A program made the translations under genes and the position numbers. From positions 19,367 to 83,366 of the forward strand of contig CAJWTS010000009.1 in the NCBI GenBank assembly GCA_913047795.1: a stretch of DNA of 64,000 bases, written 5' to 3'. Within the stretch, counting starts at the first letter, position 1. Each line of letters starts with the position of its first letter. The notes below the pieces were generated by a model. The model did not search any database. It had not been told where the DNA came from and was given only the letters and a program-made list of their open reading frames with translations. This DNA is from an uncultured Verrucomicrobiota bacterium (GTDB lineage: Bacteria; Verrucomicrobiota; Kiritimatiellia; CAJWTS01). Positions 54,355-63,725 of this stretch are shown one piece after another.

Positions 54355-55768
54355 GCGACACCTCGCCCTGATCGTCCCCCTGTGCCAGATGCTCCGTGCG
54401 CCACGCAAGCTCCGGCCAGATTACGCCAAATGACGTGCTGCTCCCCTGTGGACAACCGCTGTCCCCGAGATCATTCGCGACGAAAGAAACGACATCTTCC
54501 TCAACGATATGCACGGTGCTCGCAGTGCTTCCAAGCGATGCCGTGACGAGGTACCCGCGTGCATTCAGCAGGCGGGCCGGTATCGTACAAACGGATCGGT
54601 ATCGCCCTTTCCCGTAGGGGCGGTCGTACCACGCGTCCGATCCCAGGATGAATCCAGGAGCGTTGCACGCAACCAGCAGCGGAGTGCCTACCTGATCTCT
54701 CAACAGTAGACCCGGCGCGAGATGCTCTCCTTCGCACAAGTTCTCATATTCAATCTCGATGTACGTCTCCTGCATTCGATCAACCATTCCGGCAGGAAGC
54801 GTTCCGTCAGCTTGATAAACACGCACCCGCCGGAGACGGGCGACGTCCGTCTCCGGGCACGGTACACCGTCGTCCCATCGAATCTCCCCGGCAACCGCCT
54901 CATTCAATCCGAGGTACCGACGGATGGCCTCGTCCGGAACTCCATCAAAGTCGACCCGGCCATTATCCACAACAAGACAGCGCGTACACAGCGAAGTGAT
55001 GCTGGCGAGATTGTGCGACACGAAGAGCACCGTGCGTCCCTGGCTGCTGATATCGCTCATTTTCCCGATGCATTTGCGTTGGAACGAGATGTCTCCCACG
55101 GCAAGTACTTCGTCAACCAACAGGATCTCGGGCTCCAAGTGCGCCGCTACCGCGAACGCCAGGCGCACATACATGCCGCTTGAGTATCGCTTCACCGGCG
55201 TGTCGATGAACGCCTCGATCTCGGAGAAGTCGACAATGGCATCAAATCTCGAGTCGATTTCGCGGCGCGTCATCCCGAGCATCGTGCCGTTGAGATAGAC
55301 GTTCTCGCGCCCCGTCAGGTCGGGATGAAAGCCGGTACCGACTTCCAGCAAACTTGCGGTGCGGCCACGGAGCACGGCGCGACCGGATGTCGGCTCTGTG
55401 ATTCGGGTCAGGAGCTTGAGCAACGTGCTCTTTCCCGCCCCATTCTTTCCAATTATTCCAAGAATCTCGCCCTGTCGGACATTGAACGTGACGTCCCGTA
55501 GCGCCCAGAAATACCCATCTTCGGATCGGGGCTTCGACTCCGCATCGGAACTCTCGGAGGCCCGCCATGCTCCAGACCGCCCTTGTGCACGCTTGTACGA
55601 GGCATACCCGCTATGACCTTCAATGCCGGCATCGAGCCTCCCGATGTGATCATCCGGATTGTGCCCGCGAAGTCGAAGAAACGTACGTGCAACAGCGTCG
55701 CGAAACGTACCGATGCCGATCTGGCCGAGTCGATAGCGCTTCGATAGATTATCAACCGTGATGATCAT
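54347..55768 (-). CDS. wzt: ABC transporter ATP-binding subunit with carbohydrate-binding C-terminus (Wzt-like)
   Basis: 473 residues from ATG 55768. GKNGAGKS (107-114) is Walker A, YSSGM (195-199) the signature, ILLVDE (215-220) Walker B and SHN (251-253) the H-loop. An inserted acidic/basic stretch lies at 40-88. Residues about 300-473 form the extra domain that in Wzt binds the terminal modification of O-antigen. The ABC route therefore exports a finished polymer. 22 bases separate it from the permease gene. Confidence 0.92.
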   Translation of the reverse strand: MIITVDNLSKRYRLGQIGIGTFRDAVARTFLRLRGHNPDDHIGRLDAGIEGHSGYASYKRAQGRSGAWRASESSDAESKPRSEDGYFWALRDVTFNVRQGEILGIIGKNGAGKSTLLKLLTRITEPTSGRAVLRGRTASLLEVGTGFHPDLTGRENVYLNGTMLGMTRREIDSRFDAIVDFSEIEAFIDTPVKRYSSGMYVRLAFAVAAHLEPEILLVDEVLAVGDISFQRKCIGKMSDISSQGRTVLFVSHNLASITSLCTRCLVVDNGRVDFDGVPDEAIRRYLGLNEAVAGEIRWDDGVPCPETDVARLRRVRVYQADGTLPAGMVDRMQETYIEIEYENLCEGEHLAPGLLLRDQVGTPLLVACNAPGFILGSDAWYDRPYGKGRYRSVCTIPARLLNARGYLVTASLGSTASTVHIVEEDVVSFVANDLGDSGCPQGSSTSFGVIWPELAWRTEHLAQGDDQGEVSRE

Positions 55769-55790
55769 GCGTCACATCTGCTAGACGAAC

Positions 55791-56648
55791 TCAAACCGTA
55801 TCGATGAACGTTCGCTCGGTTCGGTTGAACACAAGTACGCCGGAGAAGAACAGCACCAACGTAACCGCCACCGACGTGCAGACGTAAGCGGTGAGGACGG
55901 TTCCGCTCCCGAGAAAGGCGAAACGAAACCATTCCACAATGCTGGTGACAGGATTCAGGACACTTACCCAGCGCCAGTTTTCGGGAATTCGAGATAAGGG
56001 ATAGATCACCGGCGTCAGGTACATCCACACCTGCGCAAAGAGAGTAAGCAGATGTGCAAAATCGCGGTACTTGGCGGTTAACGCCGACAACCAGAGACCG
56101 GCGCCCAATCCGCACAGCGCCATCTGAATCACGATCAAGGGCAGGTAGACGATGGCCGGGCGAAACTGGATCGTGGATGACGCGACGGTGAACAACTCAA
56201 AGTACATCACGAACCCGAGAAACATGAGCAACTGCAGCGCAAAGGCAAAGACCCCGGAGATGACGACCGAAAACGGTACCAGCAACCTCGGGAAATAGAC
56301 TTTGCCGAACAGGTGCGCCTGCCCGACAAATGTTGTAGCCGTCCCACCGAAACATTTGGCGAAGTACTGCCACGCAATCGTCCCGCACATGTAGAAAAGT
56401 ACCGGCGGCAGTTCGTCGGTCGGAATTCGTGCGACGCGCGTAAAGACCACGGTATAGACCAGCGTCAACAGGAGCGGCTGCAGCACAAACCAGAGCGGAC
56501 CCAGCACGGTCTGCTTGAACTGCGCCACAAAGTCGCGACGCACGAGAAGGTAAAGCAGGTCACGATAGGCAACCATCTCGCGCCACGGAATGGTCAACCA
56601 ATTCCGATTGGGCTCGATGACATATTCAACCGTGGTTTTCGAATTCAT
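55791..56648 (-). CDS. wzm: ABC-2 type polysaccharide export permease (Wzm-like)
   Basis: 285 residues from ATG 56648, in an ATGA overlap with the GmhA-like gene. IPWREMVAYRDLLYLLVRRDF precedes six hydrophobic segments, with PLWFVLQPLLLTLVYTVVFTRVA typical of Wzm/KpsM proteins. Together with the ATP-binding subunit it should move the undecaprenyl-linked polymer across the inner membrane. Confidence 0.92.
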   Translation of the reverse strand: MNSKTTVEYVIEPNRNWLTIPWREMVAYRDLLYLLVRRDFVAQFKQTVLGPLWFVLQPLLLTLVYTVVFTRVARIPTDELPPVLFYMCGTIAWQYFAKCFGGTATTFVGQAHLFGKVYFPRLLVPFSVVISGVFAFALQLLMFLGFVMYFELFTVASSTIQFRPAIVYLPLIVIQMALCGLGAGLWLSALTAKYRDFAHLLTLFAQVWMYLTPVIYPLSRIPENWRWVSVLNPVTSIVEWFRFAFLGSGTVLTAYVCTSVAVTLVLFFSGVLVFNRTERTFIDTV

Positions 56649-57205
56649 ATGACTAGATTGTCGAGCCAATGATGGAGCACGGCCGTGTGCGATGTCTCGG
56701 CACGACTGTAGGTCGACGCCGCAACATACGCATTCAGATCGCCCAGCTTGCGCAGCTCGTTGTCACGATCCATTCCCGAGAGCGTCACGACAGTGAGTTC
56801 CCGCTCACGCGCAGCGCGCGCAGCGTTCAAAATGTTTGGTGATTGGCCGGAACTGCTGATCGCAATCAACATGTCGCCCGGACAGGCGCGCAGGCGTATC
56901 GACTCCGCGAAGGCCGATTCGTAATCCAGGTCATTGCTATAGGCCGTCAGCAAGGCGGGGTCCGTAAACACCTCGGCGCGGATACCACCGTTCTTGGCCA
57001 AGTCCGCCGCATAATGACTGGCCATCGTTGCGCTCGCGCCGTTGCCGACAAAGAAAGCCGATCCGCGACCGGTCCGCAGGGCGGACGTCTGTTCGATCAA
57101 CCGCGCAAAGGCATCATCAACGTCGATCGTCTCTCCGGCCCCGTCCGTGAAGACAAGGCCGGCCAGAATCCGGCCAAGATCTTCGACTGTTGAAATCCAG
57201 TTCAT
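56645..57205 (-). CDS. gmhA: Phosphoheptose isomerase-like SIS protein (GmhA family)
   Basis: 186 residues from ATG 57205 (an upstream GTG is possible). FFVGNGASATMASHYAADLAKNGG (51-74) and ISSSGQSPNILNAA (116-129) are the sugar-phosphate loops of sedoheptulose-7-phosphate isomerases. A late histidine lies in SHTAVLHHWLDN. GmhA converts sedoheptulose 7-phosphate to heptose 7-phosphate. No GmhB phosphatase was found in the window. Its gene overlaps the permease start by four bases. Confidence 0.82.
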   Translation of the reverse strand: MNWISTVEDLGRILAGLVFTDGAGETIDVDDAFARLIEQTSALRTGRGSAFFVGNGASATMASHYAADLAKNGGIRAEVFTDPALLTAYSNDLDYESAFAESIRLRACPGDMLIAISSSGQSPNILNAARAARERELTVVTLSGMDRDNELRKLGDLNAYVAASTYSRAETSHTAVLHHWLDNLVI

Positions 57206-57238
57206 CGTTTGAATGGCGGCACGGGCGACCCGCAAGGG

Positions 57239-58564
57239 CTAACGTCGGTTGACGCCGGGAACGGAATAGTTGGGTAAGGAGGCAAAGCCGCGTGCGCGCA
57301 GCATGCCCCAGACATCCACCACCGGCAACGACTGACCGTTACGGCATAGGTCGTCCGGTGTCAAAGCGGCGAATTCGTCATGCGGCGTGGCAATCACAAT
57401 CATATCCGAATTCTGTATGCATTCGTCCACGGTATCGCACAGGGTCAGGCCTTCCATCGCTTCCGGCAGTCCGTACTGACAGACCCACGGGTCATACGCG
57501 AGAACCGTGTGGTTCCGCCCAATGAATCGACGCGCCATGTCGATCGACTGCGACTCGTCGACAACATGCGTGTCCGGCTTGTAAGACAATCCCAGCAATC
57601 CAATCACAGCATCCGGCACAATATTGGCAATGACTTCCTGAATCAGGAAGTCGATCTGGTGGCGATTGATCGCCTCTGTCGCCATCGCCAGCGGCGCCTC
57701 GGCTCCGACGCTGCGCGCGAACCAGGCAAAGGCGCGATTATCGCGCGGAAAACAAGGCCCTCCGTATGCGGGGCCGGGCTTCATGTACGGCTGACCAATG
57801 CGCTTGTCCAGTCCGACCGCGTACGAAACCACATGCGCGTCGCCGCCCGCCATCATGCTGCATATCCGAGAGAGCGTGTTCGCAAATGAGATCTTGGTGG
57901 TAACGAAGGTATTGATTGCGATCTTCGTTAATTCGGCGTTCTCGATATTCATGCGGACAACTTCAACATCCGTGCCCCCAATCTGGCGATACAGGTCTTC
58001 AAGAAGATCACCGCTGCGCTGATCGTATTCGCCGATCAGGAAGAAGTCCGGCTGCAACAGGCCTCGAATCACATTTCCAATCGCAATAAATTCAGGACTG
58101 TAGCAAAGACCGAAATCGATCCCGCAGGCCTTGTTGGAGCCTTCTTCGAGAGCGCGCCGCACGTCGCGATTCGTCGCGCCGGGCAGCACGGTGCTGGTTA
58201 ATACGATGAGGTGATAGTCACTCTTATCGACGAGAGCTTCCCCGATCGCGCGCGCAACATCGCTCGCGATCGTGGTGAAGAATTCGCCGTCGGGCATGCT
58301 CGGCGTCGGCACGATGATGAAACTGATATCACTTCCATGCACCGCGGCCCTGACATCCTGCGTTGCCGAGATCGACCCCTTGTGTGCGTCGTAAAGCTCC
58401 TGCAGCCCGGGTTCGGGTACAGGGGACTTGTGCTTCCCCACTTGCTCGACCATCGCGGCGTCAATATCGACGCCGATCACCTCGCAGCCCTTAGATGCGA
58501 AACAGCCGACCATCGTGGCGCCCAGCTTACCCAGGCCAAATACGGATACTTTTTTCGTGGACAT
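57239..58564 (-). CDS. UDP-glucose/GDP-mannose dehydrogenase family protein
   Basis: 441 residues from ATG 58564, with AAGGAG upstream. VFGLGKLGATMVG (8-20) is the NAD motif, YSPEF (155-159) the conserved acid, and GGPCFPRDNRAF carries the catalytic Cys271. The C-terminal domain (GLSYKPDTHVVDESQSI) is complete. The enzyme oxidises a nucleotide-sugar C6 hydroxyl in two steps to an uronic acid. Its donor sugar cannot be assigned. Such uronic acids would be suitable substrates for an amidating asparagine-synthase-like enzyme. Confidence 0.9.
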   Translation of the reverse strand: MSTKKVSVFGLGKLGATMVGCFASKGCEVIGVDIDAAMVEQVGKHKSPVPEPGLQELYDAHKGSISATQDVRAAVHGSDISFIIVPTPSMPDGEFFTTIASDVARAIGEALVDKSDYHLIVLTSTVLPGATNRDVRRALEEGSNKACGIDFGLCYSPEFIAIGNVIRGLLQPDFFLIGEYDQRSGDLLEDLYRQIGGTDVEVVRMNIENAELTKIAINTFVTTKISFANTLSRICSMMAGGDAHVVSYAVGLDKRIGQPYMKPGPAYGGPCFPRDNRAFAWFARSVGAEAPLAMATEAINRHQIDFLIQEVIANIVPDAVIGLLGLSYKPDTHVVDESQSIDMARRFIGRNHTVLAYDPWVCQYGLPEAMEGLTLCDTVDECIQNSDMIVIATPHDEFAALTPDDLCRNGQSLPVVDVWGMLRARGFASLPNYSVPGVNRR

Positions 58565-58571
58565 CTCTACT

Positions 58572-58577
58572 CTCCTT
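58572..58577 (-). promoter_or_regulatory. Ribosome-binding site for the UDP-sugar dehydrogenase
   Basis: AAGGAG seven bases before the ATG at 58564, within the 60-base gap following the epimerase gene. It supports the chosen start. Confidence 0.8.
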
Positions 58578-58624
58578 CTGCTTAAGACTGGACCACCAGA
58601 TCCGCGGCGTCACCCGGCGCCGCA

Positions 58625-59626
58625 TTAAGAATCGCTGCTGACTTCTTCTCGTTTCAGGTATTCGCCACGTATCCATTGGTAGGTTGCCGCCATACCGTCC
58701 CGTAGCGGTGTATCGGGCTCCCAACCCAGATAGCCCTGGATTTTCGTGTTGTCGCTGTTGCGCCCACGTACACCCTTGGGCGCGTCGAGGTTGTAATTGC
58801 GCTGCAGCGTGACGTCGGCGATCTGCTCCACGATATCGACAAGCTCATTGATCGATACCAACTCGCTCGAACCGAGATTAATTGGTTCGATGATGTCGCT
58901 ATGCATGATCAGGTCGATCCCCTTGATGCAGTCGTCGATGTACATAAAGCTGCGCGTCTGTTCACCATCCCCCCATATCTCGATCTCGTCGCCATCCCGC
59001 GCGACCGCTTCAATGACTTTGCGGGATATCGCGGCCGGCGCCTTTTCACGGCCGCCGTCCCAGGTGCCGAGCGGACCGTACACGTTATGAAATCGCGCCA
59101 CGCGCGTCGTCATCCCGAAGTCCTCCATGAAATGCCGGCACATGCGCTCGGAGAAAAGCTTCTCCCATCCGTAGCCATCCTCGGCGAGGGCCGGATAGGC
59201 GTCGTCCTCACTCAGTGCCGTCACATCGGTCTCCTGCTGTTTCTCGCCGTTGTAAACGCAGGCGGAAGAGGCGTAGAAAAATCGCTCGACCTTCGCTGCC
59301 TGGGCAGCCTCCAGCAGATGCGTATTGATCAAGACGGAAAGCATGCAGAGCGCCTTGTTGTTCTCGATGAATCCCATGCCCCCCATGTCGGCCGCAAGAT
59401 TGTACACCTCCCAGGCATCGCGACAGGCCGTGTGACAATGATCCAATCGCTTGAGATCCATCACCAGGTTCTCGACATCATCGAAGACCTGGTACCATTC
59501 GTCGATCGGCTTGATGTCAACGGAACGAATCTGGCTGAAGCCGCGCTTCCGAAGCTCCGCCACAAGGTAGCCACCGATAAATCCACCGCCGCCTGCTACA
59601 ACAATCAATCGTGAGTCTTCGGTCAT
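58625..59626 (-). CDS. GDP-mannose 3,5-epimerase-like enzyme
   Basis: 333 residues from ATG 59626, with AAGGA upstream. GGGGFIG (12-18) is the NAD loop. NLAADMGGMGFIENN (76-90), SSACVYNG with Cys123, Tyr152/Lys156, and GGREKAPAA with Lys195 match the catalytic set of GDP-mannose 3,5-epimerase. VRGRNSDNTKIQGYLGW near the C-terminus is also characteristic. In plants the enzyme makes GDP-L-galactose and GDP-L-gulose; here it probably supplies a rare L-hexose for the polymer. Confidence 0.9.
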   Translation of the reverse strand: MTEDSRLIVVAGGGGFIGGYLVAELRKRGFSQIRSVDIKPIDEWYQVFDDVENLVMDLKRLDHCHTACRDAWEVYNLAADMGGMGFIENNKALCMLSVLINTHLLEAAQAAKVERFFYASSACVYNGEKQQETDVTALSEDDAYPALAEDGYGWEKLFSERMCRHFMEDFGMTTRVARFHNVYGPLGTWDGGREKAPAAISRKVIEAVARDGDEIEIWGDGEQTRSFMYIDDCIKGIDLIMHSDIIEPINLGSSELVSINELVDIVEQIADVTLQRNYNLDAPKGVRGRNSDNTKIQGYLGWEPDTPLRDGMAATYQWIRGEYLKREEVSSDS

Positions 59627-59703
59627 GTGTCCTTCTATGGTTCGCGTTTAGAACTGAATACGAGATTCCGGGCAAGATGTTCAGCCAACAGGCTCGACGC
59701 CAC

Positions 59704-60429
59704 CTACATGCCGATACTTCCGTCAAAAATCATCTGGTTCATCGCATAGCAATACTTGCTAACCCGTCGTGTCTGCAGATTGAGCCGGTTTACGCTCGCG
59801 CAGAGCCAGGTCGGCACGACATGGTTAAACTTGATCTCGAGAACAAAGTACTGCGGCGCGAGGAAATAGTGCTGTAGCCGGCTGTCGAGATCAAGTCCGT
59901 CCGTATAGCGCGTGTATTTCAGGTTCTTGTCGAACGTGATGCGAAGGCCCTGCTCGAACTTTCCGAAATAGGCTTCGCGATTGTAGCCCACCAAGACCCG
60001 CGGCTTCATCTGATCGCGACGCACCAGGAACGTCGCCTCCTGGGCCACCGCGTCCGGTTCGGATCCGCTATCCTGCCGGGTGGGTCTATCCAGACTGCTA
60101 CGAAACTGCGCATACGTCCCCGCGATGCGTTTCTTCTGCAGCGTCTGGTCGATGCGCTGCTTGATTTCCAGATACGCGGCGCCGGCTCCATCGCGCCCGT
60201 AGCGCCGAATACGGATCTTGCGCCTGAATTTCACACCATCCAGCTTATCCCAGAAGCACGCAAGATTCGGCGAATCGTAGTAGAGTGACGCGATGTCGTA
60301 GTACCCGTGGTCGCCATTATGCACATCACGTCTGACGTATTCCGCAATCGATTCTTTCAGCCGCTCCGCATCGGCGTGGTGCACGAGATACTTGATCTCG
60401 AATCGATTGAAACGACGATACGTGTCCAT
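59704..60429 (-). CDS. VTC-domain protein (polyphosphate polymerase-like)
   Basis: 241 residues from ATG 60429. NRFEIKYLVHHADAERLK near the start, RRKIRIRRYG and YLEIKQRIDQTLQKKRI are the basic tunnel strands of VTC/CYTH-type domains. FDKNLKYTR and KYCYAMNQMIFD complete the fold. Eukaryotic VTC domains polymerise polyphosphate. In bacteria they often stand beside CotH genes, as here, and their role is not settled. It starts 11 bases after the CotH stop. Confidence 0.87.
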   Translation of the reverse strand: MDTYRRFNRFEIKYLVHHADAERLKESIAEYVRRDVHNGDHGYYDIASLYYDSPNLACFWDKLDGVKFRRKIRIRRYGRDGAGAAYLEIKQRIDQTLQKKRIAGTYAQFRSSLDRPTRQDSGSEPDAVAQEATFLVRRDQMKPRVLVGYNREAYFGKFEQGLRITFDKNLKYTRYTDGLDLDSRLQHYFLAPQYFVLEIKFNHVVPTWLCASVNRLNLQTRRVSKYCYAMNQMIFDGSIGM

Positions 60430-60440
60430 CGTGCGATCCT

Positions 60441-63400
60441 CTAATGCGCCTGTCTCCACTCGCGGCCCGGGGCCGTCGCAACCGCCGTTCCCTGCACGCG
60501 TTGCGGGGCAACGGGCGGCAGAATCAATCGGATATGCCGGATCGCAATCTCCTGGCCTGAGACCGGCAGCAGGATCTCGATCTCATCCAACCTGCCCGCT
60601 TCAAGGGGCAGCAGCGTCTCATGAAACGCTTGCGTCAATCGTACGGCTTGCGCCGGAGTACCAGAAGCCACGACCTGAATATCGACCGTGTTATCCGAGA
60701 CAGCCGCTTCCACGGCAAGGCAAGTCCCCGCCGGAATCTCCCGCCCGACACGGCGCACCATCGAACTCGCACGACCGGGAAATCCGCGCAGCACCAGGTG
60801 GTCCCCGACTTTCACCGATCGGCGCACGTCACCCCGGGGAGCCCAGCCCCGCAGATTCGTGGTAAAATCATCGCGAAAACGATCCGCGAACACCACGGAG
60901 GGTGCGCCAATTCGAGGGGTCGCGTCGAACGCGCCAACGCCCGGCGTGTCGATACCCGCAAGACCATACAGGGCTTCGACGACCGTGTCGTTCCGTACCT
61001 GTTGTTCGACCTGCGCACGGCTCTTGTCGGATACGGTAACTCCATCGCGCACAGATACATGCCCCCGCCAGCGCGTCTCTTCATCGGGTCCGTGCACGAT
61101 ACTGCTTGAGACCTGTACGTCCGACCGCTCGTCCGTCGCAATCGGCACACCGGGCGAGCGGATGATCGAGTTGTGAATCCCCGCGTGCCCGCCGTCGCCA
61201 TAGCGCCAATTCTTGGCGTAAGCATGCACGCCGATCTCCCGACCGAATACACTGCAGCGCAGAATCACCGGGCGCGAACCATCCTTGACCTCGATCCCGA
61301 TCGCCGCGTCCGCGATTCGATTGTTGAACAGAACCGGATGAGAGCGTTCCCCGATCGATATCCCCTTGTCGCCGGCGCCTTCGATGAGATTGTGCTCGAG
61401 CACGAGATCACTCGACATCAGGTCGATCGCATCGTTACCCGCACGCACGAAACGGCATTGCGCAATGCGCCCCGTGGAAAGGTCGTAGTCCACCGCGTCA
61501 CCAGCGGCATCGATGAAGTCACAAGCAATGAGATCAACGCCCGATTTCGCCGCGCGGAAACTATCGTCGCCGATGACGTTCGATCGAAACGTACAGTTAG
61601 AGAATACGGCGTCCGGAGAATAGTGGACGCTGACCATGCCGCTGTAATACACGCGCTCAAAGCGGTCGTCGCTCCCCCCGGAGAACAGGGTGTGGCTAAA
61701 TCGACTCCCGGCAGTGGCCTCGCCCTGCATCGCAAAGACGCCCCATGGGCGTCCGGGTTGGGCGGCGGTGATCTCGACCGCAGCATCGGCTGTCCCTTCA
61801 GCAATCATCCGGCCAAAACAGAAGACAGACGTTCCCGGACTCATGCGAAGTCGCGCGCCGGGGCGCAGGACGACGGTCTCGTTCGCCCTGACAATCCAAT
61901 CGTTACGAATGGCGTGGTCCCCCGCATCGATCTCCACGGTCACCGCTTCCTGGTCTTCGTCCGGCAATTGCCAGGGATGGTAGCTATCCGTGGTCGCGAT
62001 CGTCCAATCATCGCTGTCTTCGATTGTCGCGGCGAGACCCGTGATCGCATTGACGGCCGAGACGGCTGTGACGCTCGAAGAACCGCCGCCGGTCCAGACG
62101 TAGGCATAGGTCAAAGCGGCCGGCGTGAGAAACCATCGGTATTCGGGAATCGACCCGTAACGGATGCGGCCCGGGTACAAGGTCTCTCGCAATTCGATCT
62201 CGTTCTCTGAAAAGCGAAGATAAGGCACCGCGCGGTCAACGCCTTCATCCCAGACGCCGTTCATGTTCACATCCCGGAAGAGTTTCAGCGCGGCCGGCGG
62301 CGGGGCGTCAAATGCCAGGCGCAGGCGCACGGAGGGCGAATAGCCGCTCGCGTCAAGTTTCATCGAGTTTCTGCCGCGCGCCACGGCAAGACGAGCCTCC
62401 GAAAGATGTTCGCGCAGCCACGCCGTTCGTTCATCGATCCAGCGACAGAGATCGTCGGCCTCATCGGCACCGGTCTTGCGACGCGGTCCCTCGTTATAAC
62501 CGATGCGATCAAGCTTATCGTGTTCGAAATAGGGCTCCATACGTTCAGCCGCTGCCCGGATCTCAGCCTTGATTCCGTCCAGCAAGGCTGGCTGGAGAAC
62601 GGTTTGATACAGGTAGCGGTTCTTCTCGTAATTAAAAACGGGGTTCAGCAGGAGTTCCTCAAAGATGGGATTTGAACTGATATCGACGCCATTGTAGTCG
62701 TAACTCGTGGGGGACGACGCGAGGGCATAGTTCAGTCCTGTCGAGTCGGTCTCGATGAAGCGCAACAGGCCCGACAAGGGATCAGCGTAGATCTTTATGT
62801 TGTGGACCGAGTCATAATGGCAGGTGCCAATCAGGCTGATGAACGCACAGAAGCGCGTCATGTATTCCTCATCCATCATGCGTCGCGGCTCGCGCCAATA
62901 GCGCTTCTCGTGCAGGCGCCGCAAGAGTTGAACAAGCGAGTCTGGGGCATCCTCGCCGACGACGCCGCCGAAGGTACTGTCCTTCTCCCACAGCGTCGCA
63001 TCCGCGAAAAGATCCCCGAAGCTCTCGCGGCGGCGTACCGAAGGATCACCTGAAAGAATATCACCCGGCATCTCCCCTGCGCGGCGCAGGAATCCCTCGT
63101 CCACCAATTCCTGGAGCAGATAAACGCCCTGGTAGCGGCGATTCAGATTCAGTAAAACGAAATCGGTCTTTGTCGTCAACAGGCCCAGCCGTGCCGCGAT
63201 GCGCGAGTCCGTGTACTGGACGAATCCGCTGACGTCCTTGGGGTTGATCAGGTCGAATTCACGGCCGAAATGAACCGGCGCGTCCTTAGCCGTCTCGAAG
63301 CGCCACGAACGCTTCGGGAAGTACCAATGGTACGCATTGTCGCCCCGGTAACGCGCATCCACGCGCACGTACCCTGCCGCCGTGGCGAGCGAGCCACGCT

Positions 63401-63725
63401 TTTCGGTGAATCCGCTCATCGGCAGATTATCGTTCAATGCATTTAATGACCGGCGCGCGATAAACGTATTCAAAACCGGGACCTCATCATTGGGCTCCGC
63501 GTGATAGGTGGGTGTGAACGCCTGGGCGATACGCTCCGTCTGGTTACGGGCGAAAACCCAGACCCCAAGATCTTTCGGCCAACGTGCGCTCCGCCGGAAT
63601 TCCAGTGAATCCACTGTCGCCGTCAAAAGAACCAGCGGCGGTAGAAACAGCGGAAGACTGATCACAATCGCCGGCAGCAACCGCAGGCGCGTATACCAGG
63701 GTTCGCTTCTGTTATTGCAGGCCAT
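60441..63725 (-). CDS. CotH-kinase protein with membrane anchor and beta-helix domain
   Basis: 1094 residues from ATG 63725, which has AGGA five bases upstream; two earlier starts lie within 30 bases. One helix near residues 15-35 anchors the protein. The CotH kinase region spans about 110-450, with YRGDNAYHWYFPKRSWRFET, DLINPKDVSGFVQYTDSRIA, YQGVYLLQELV and KIYADPLSGLLRFIETDSTG. A beta-helix (PbH1-like repeats such as DAIDLMSSDLVLEHNLIEG) covers about 640-900, and a jelly-roll-like end follows. CotH phosphorylates proteins in spores; here a periplasmic or surface target is likely. Confidence 0.87.
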   Translation of the reverse strand: MACNNRSEPWYTRLRLLPAIVISLPLFLPPLVLLTATVDSLEFRRSARWPKDLGVWVFARNQTERIAQAFTPTYHAEPNDEVPVLNTFIARRSLNALNDNLPMSGFTEKRGSLATAAGYVRVDARYRGDNAYHWYFPKRSWRFETAKDAPVHFGREFDLINPKDVSGFVQYTDSRIAARLGLLTTKTDFVLLNLNRRYQGVYLLQELVDEGFLRRAGEMPGDILSGDPSVRRRESFGDLFADATLWEKDSTFGGVVGEDAPDSLVQLLRRLHEKRYWREPRRMMDEEYMTRFCAFISLIGTCHYDSVHNIKIYADPLSGLLRFIETDSTGLNYALASSPTSYDYNGVDISSNPIFEELLLNPVFNYEKNRYLYQTVLQPALLDGIKAEIRAAAERMEPYFEHDKLDRIGYNEGPRRKTGADEADDLCRWIDERTAWLREHLSEARLAVARGRNSMKLDASGYSPSVRLRLAFDAPPPAALKLFRDVNMNGVWDEGVDRAVPYLRFSENEIELRETLYPGRIRYGSIPEYRWFLTPAALTYAYVWTGGGSSSVTAVSAVNAITGLAATIEDSDDWTIATTDSYHPWQLPDEDQEAVTVEIDAGDHAIRNDWIVRANETVVLRPGARLRMSPGTSVFCFGRMIAEGTADAAVEITAAQPGRPWGVFAMQGEATAGSRFSHTLFSGGSDDRFERVYYSGMVSVHYSPDAVFSNCTFRSNVIGDDSFRAAKSGVDLIACDFIDAAGDAVDYDLSTGRIAQCRFVRAGNDAIDLMSSDLVLEHNLIEGAGDKGISIGERSHPVLFNNRIADAAIGIEVKDGSRPVILRCSVFGREIGVHAYAKNWRYGDGGHAGIHNSIIRSPGVPIATDERSDVQVSSSIVHGPDEETRWRGHVSVRDGVTVSDKSRAQVEQQVRNDTVVEALYGLAGIDTPGVGAFDATPRIGAPSVVFADRFRDDFTTNLRGWAPRGDVRRSVKVGDHLVLRGFPGRASSMVRRVGREIPAGTCLAVEAAVSDNTVDIQVVASGTPAQAVRLTQAFHETLLPLEAGRLDEIEILLPVSGQEIAIRHIRLILPPVAPQRVQGTAVATAPGREWRQAH

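Noticed and set aside
61173..62210. 345-codon plus-strand frame
   Set aside because: Antisense to the beta-helix part of the CotH gene; no recognisable protein features.
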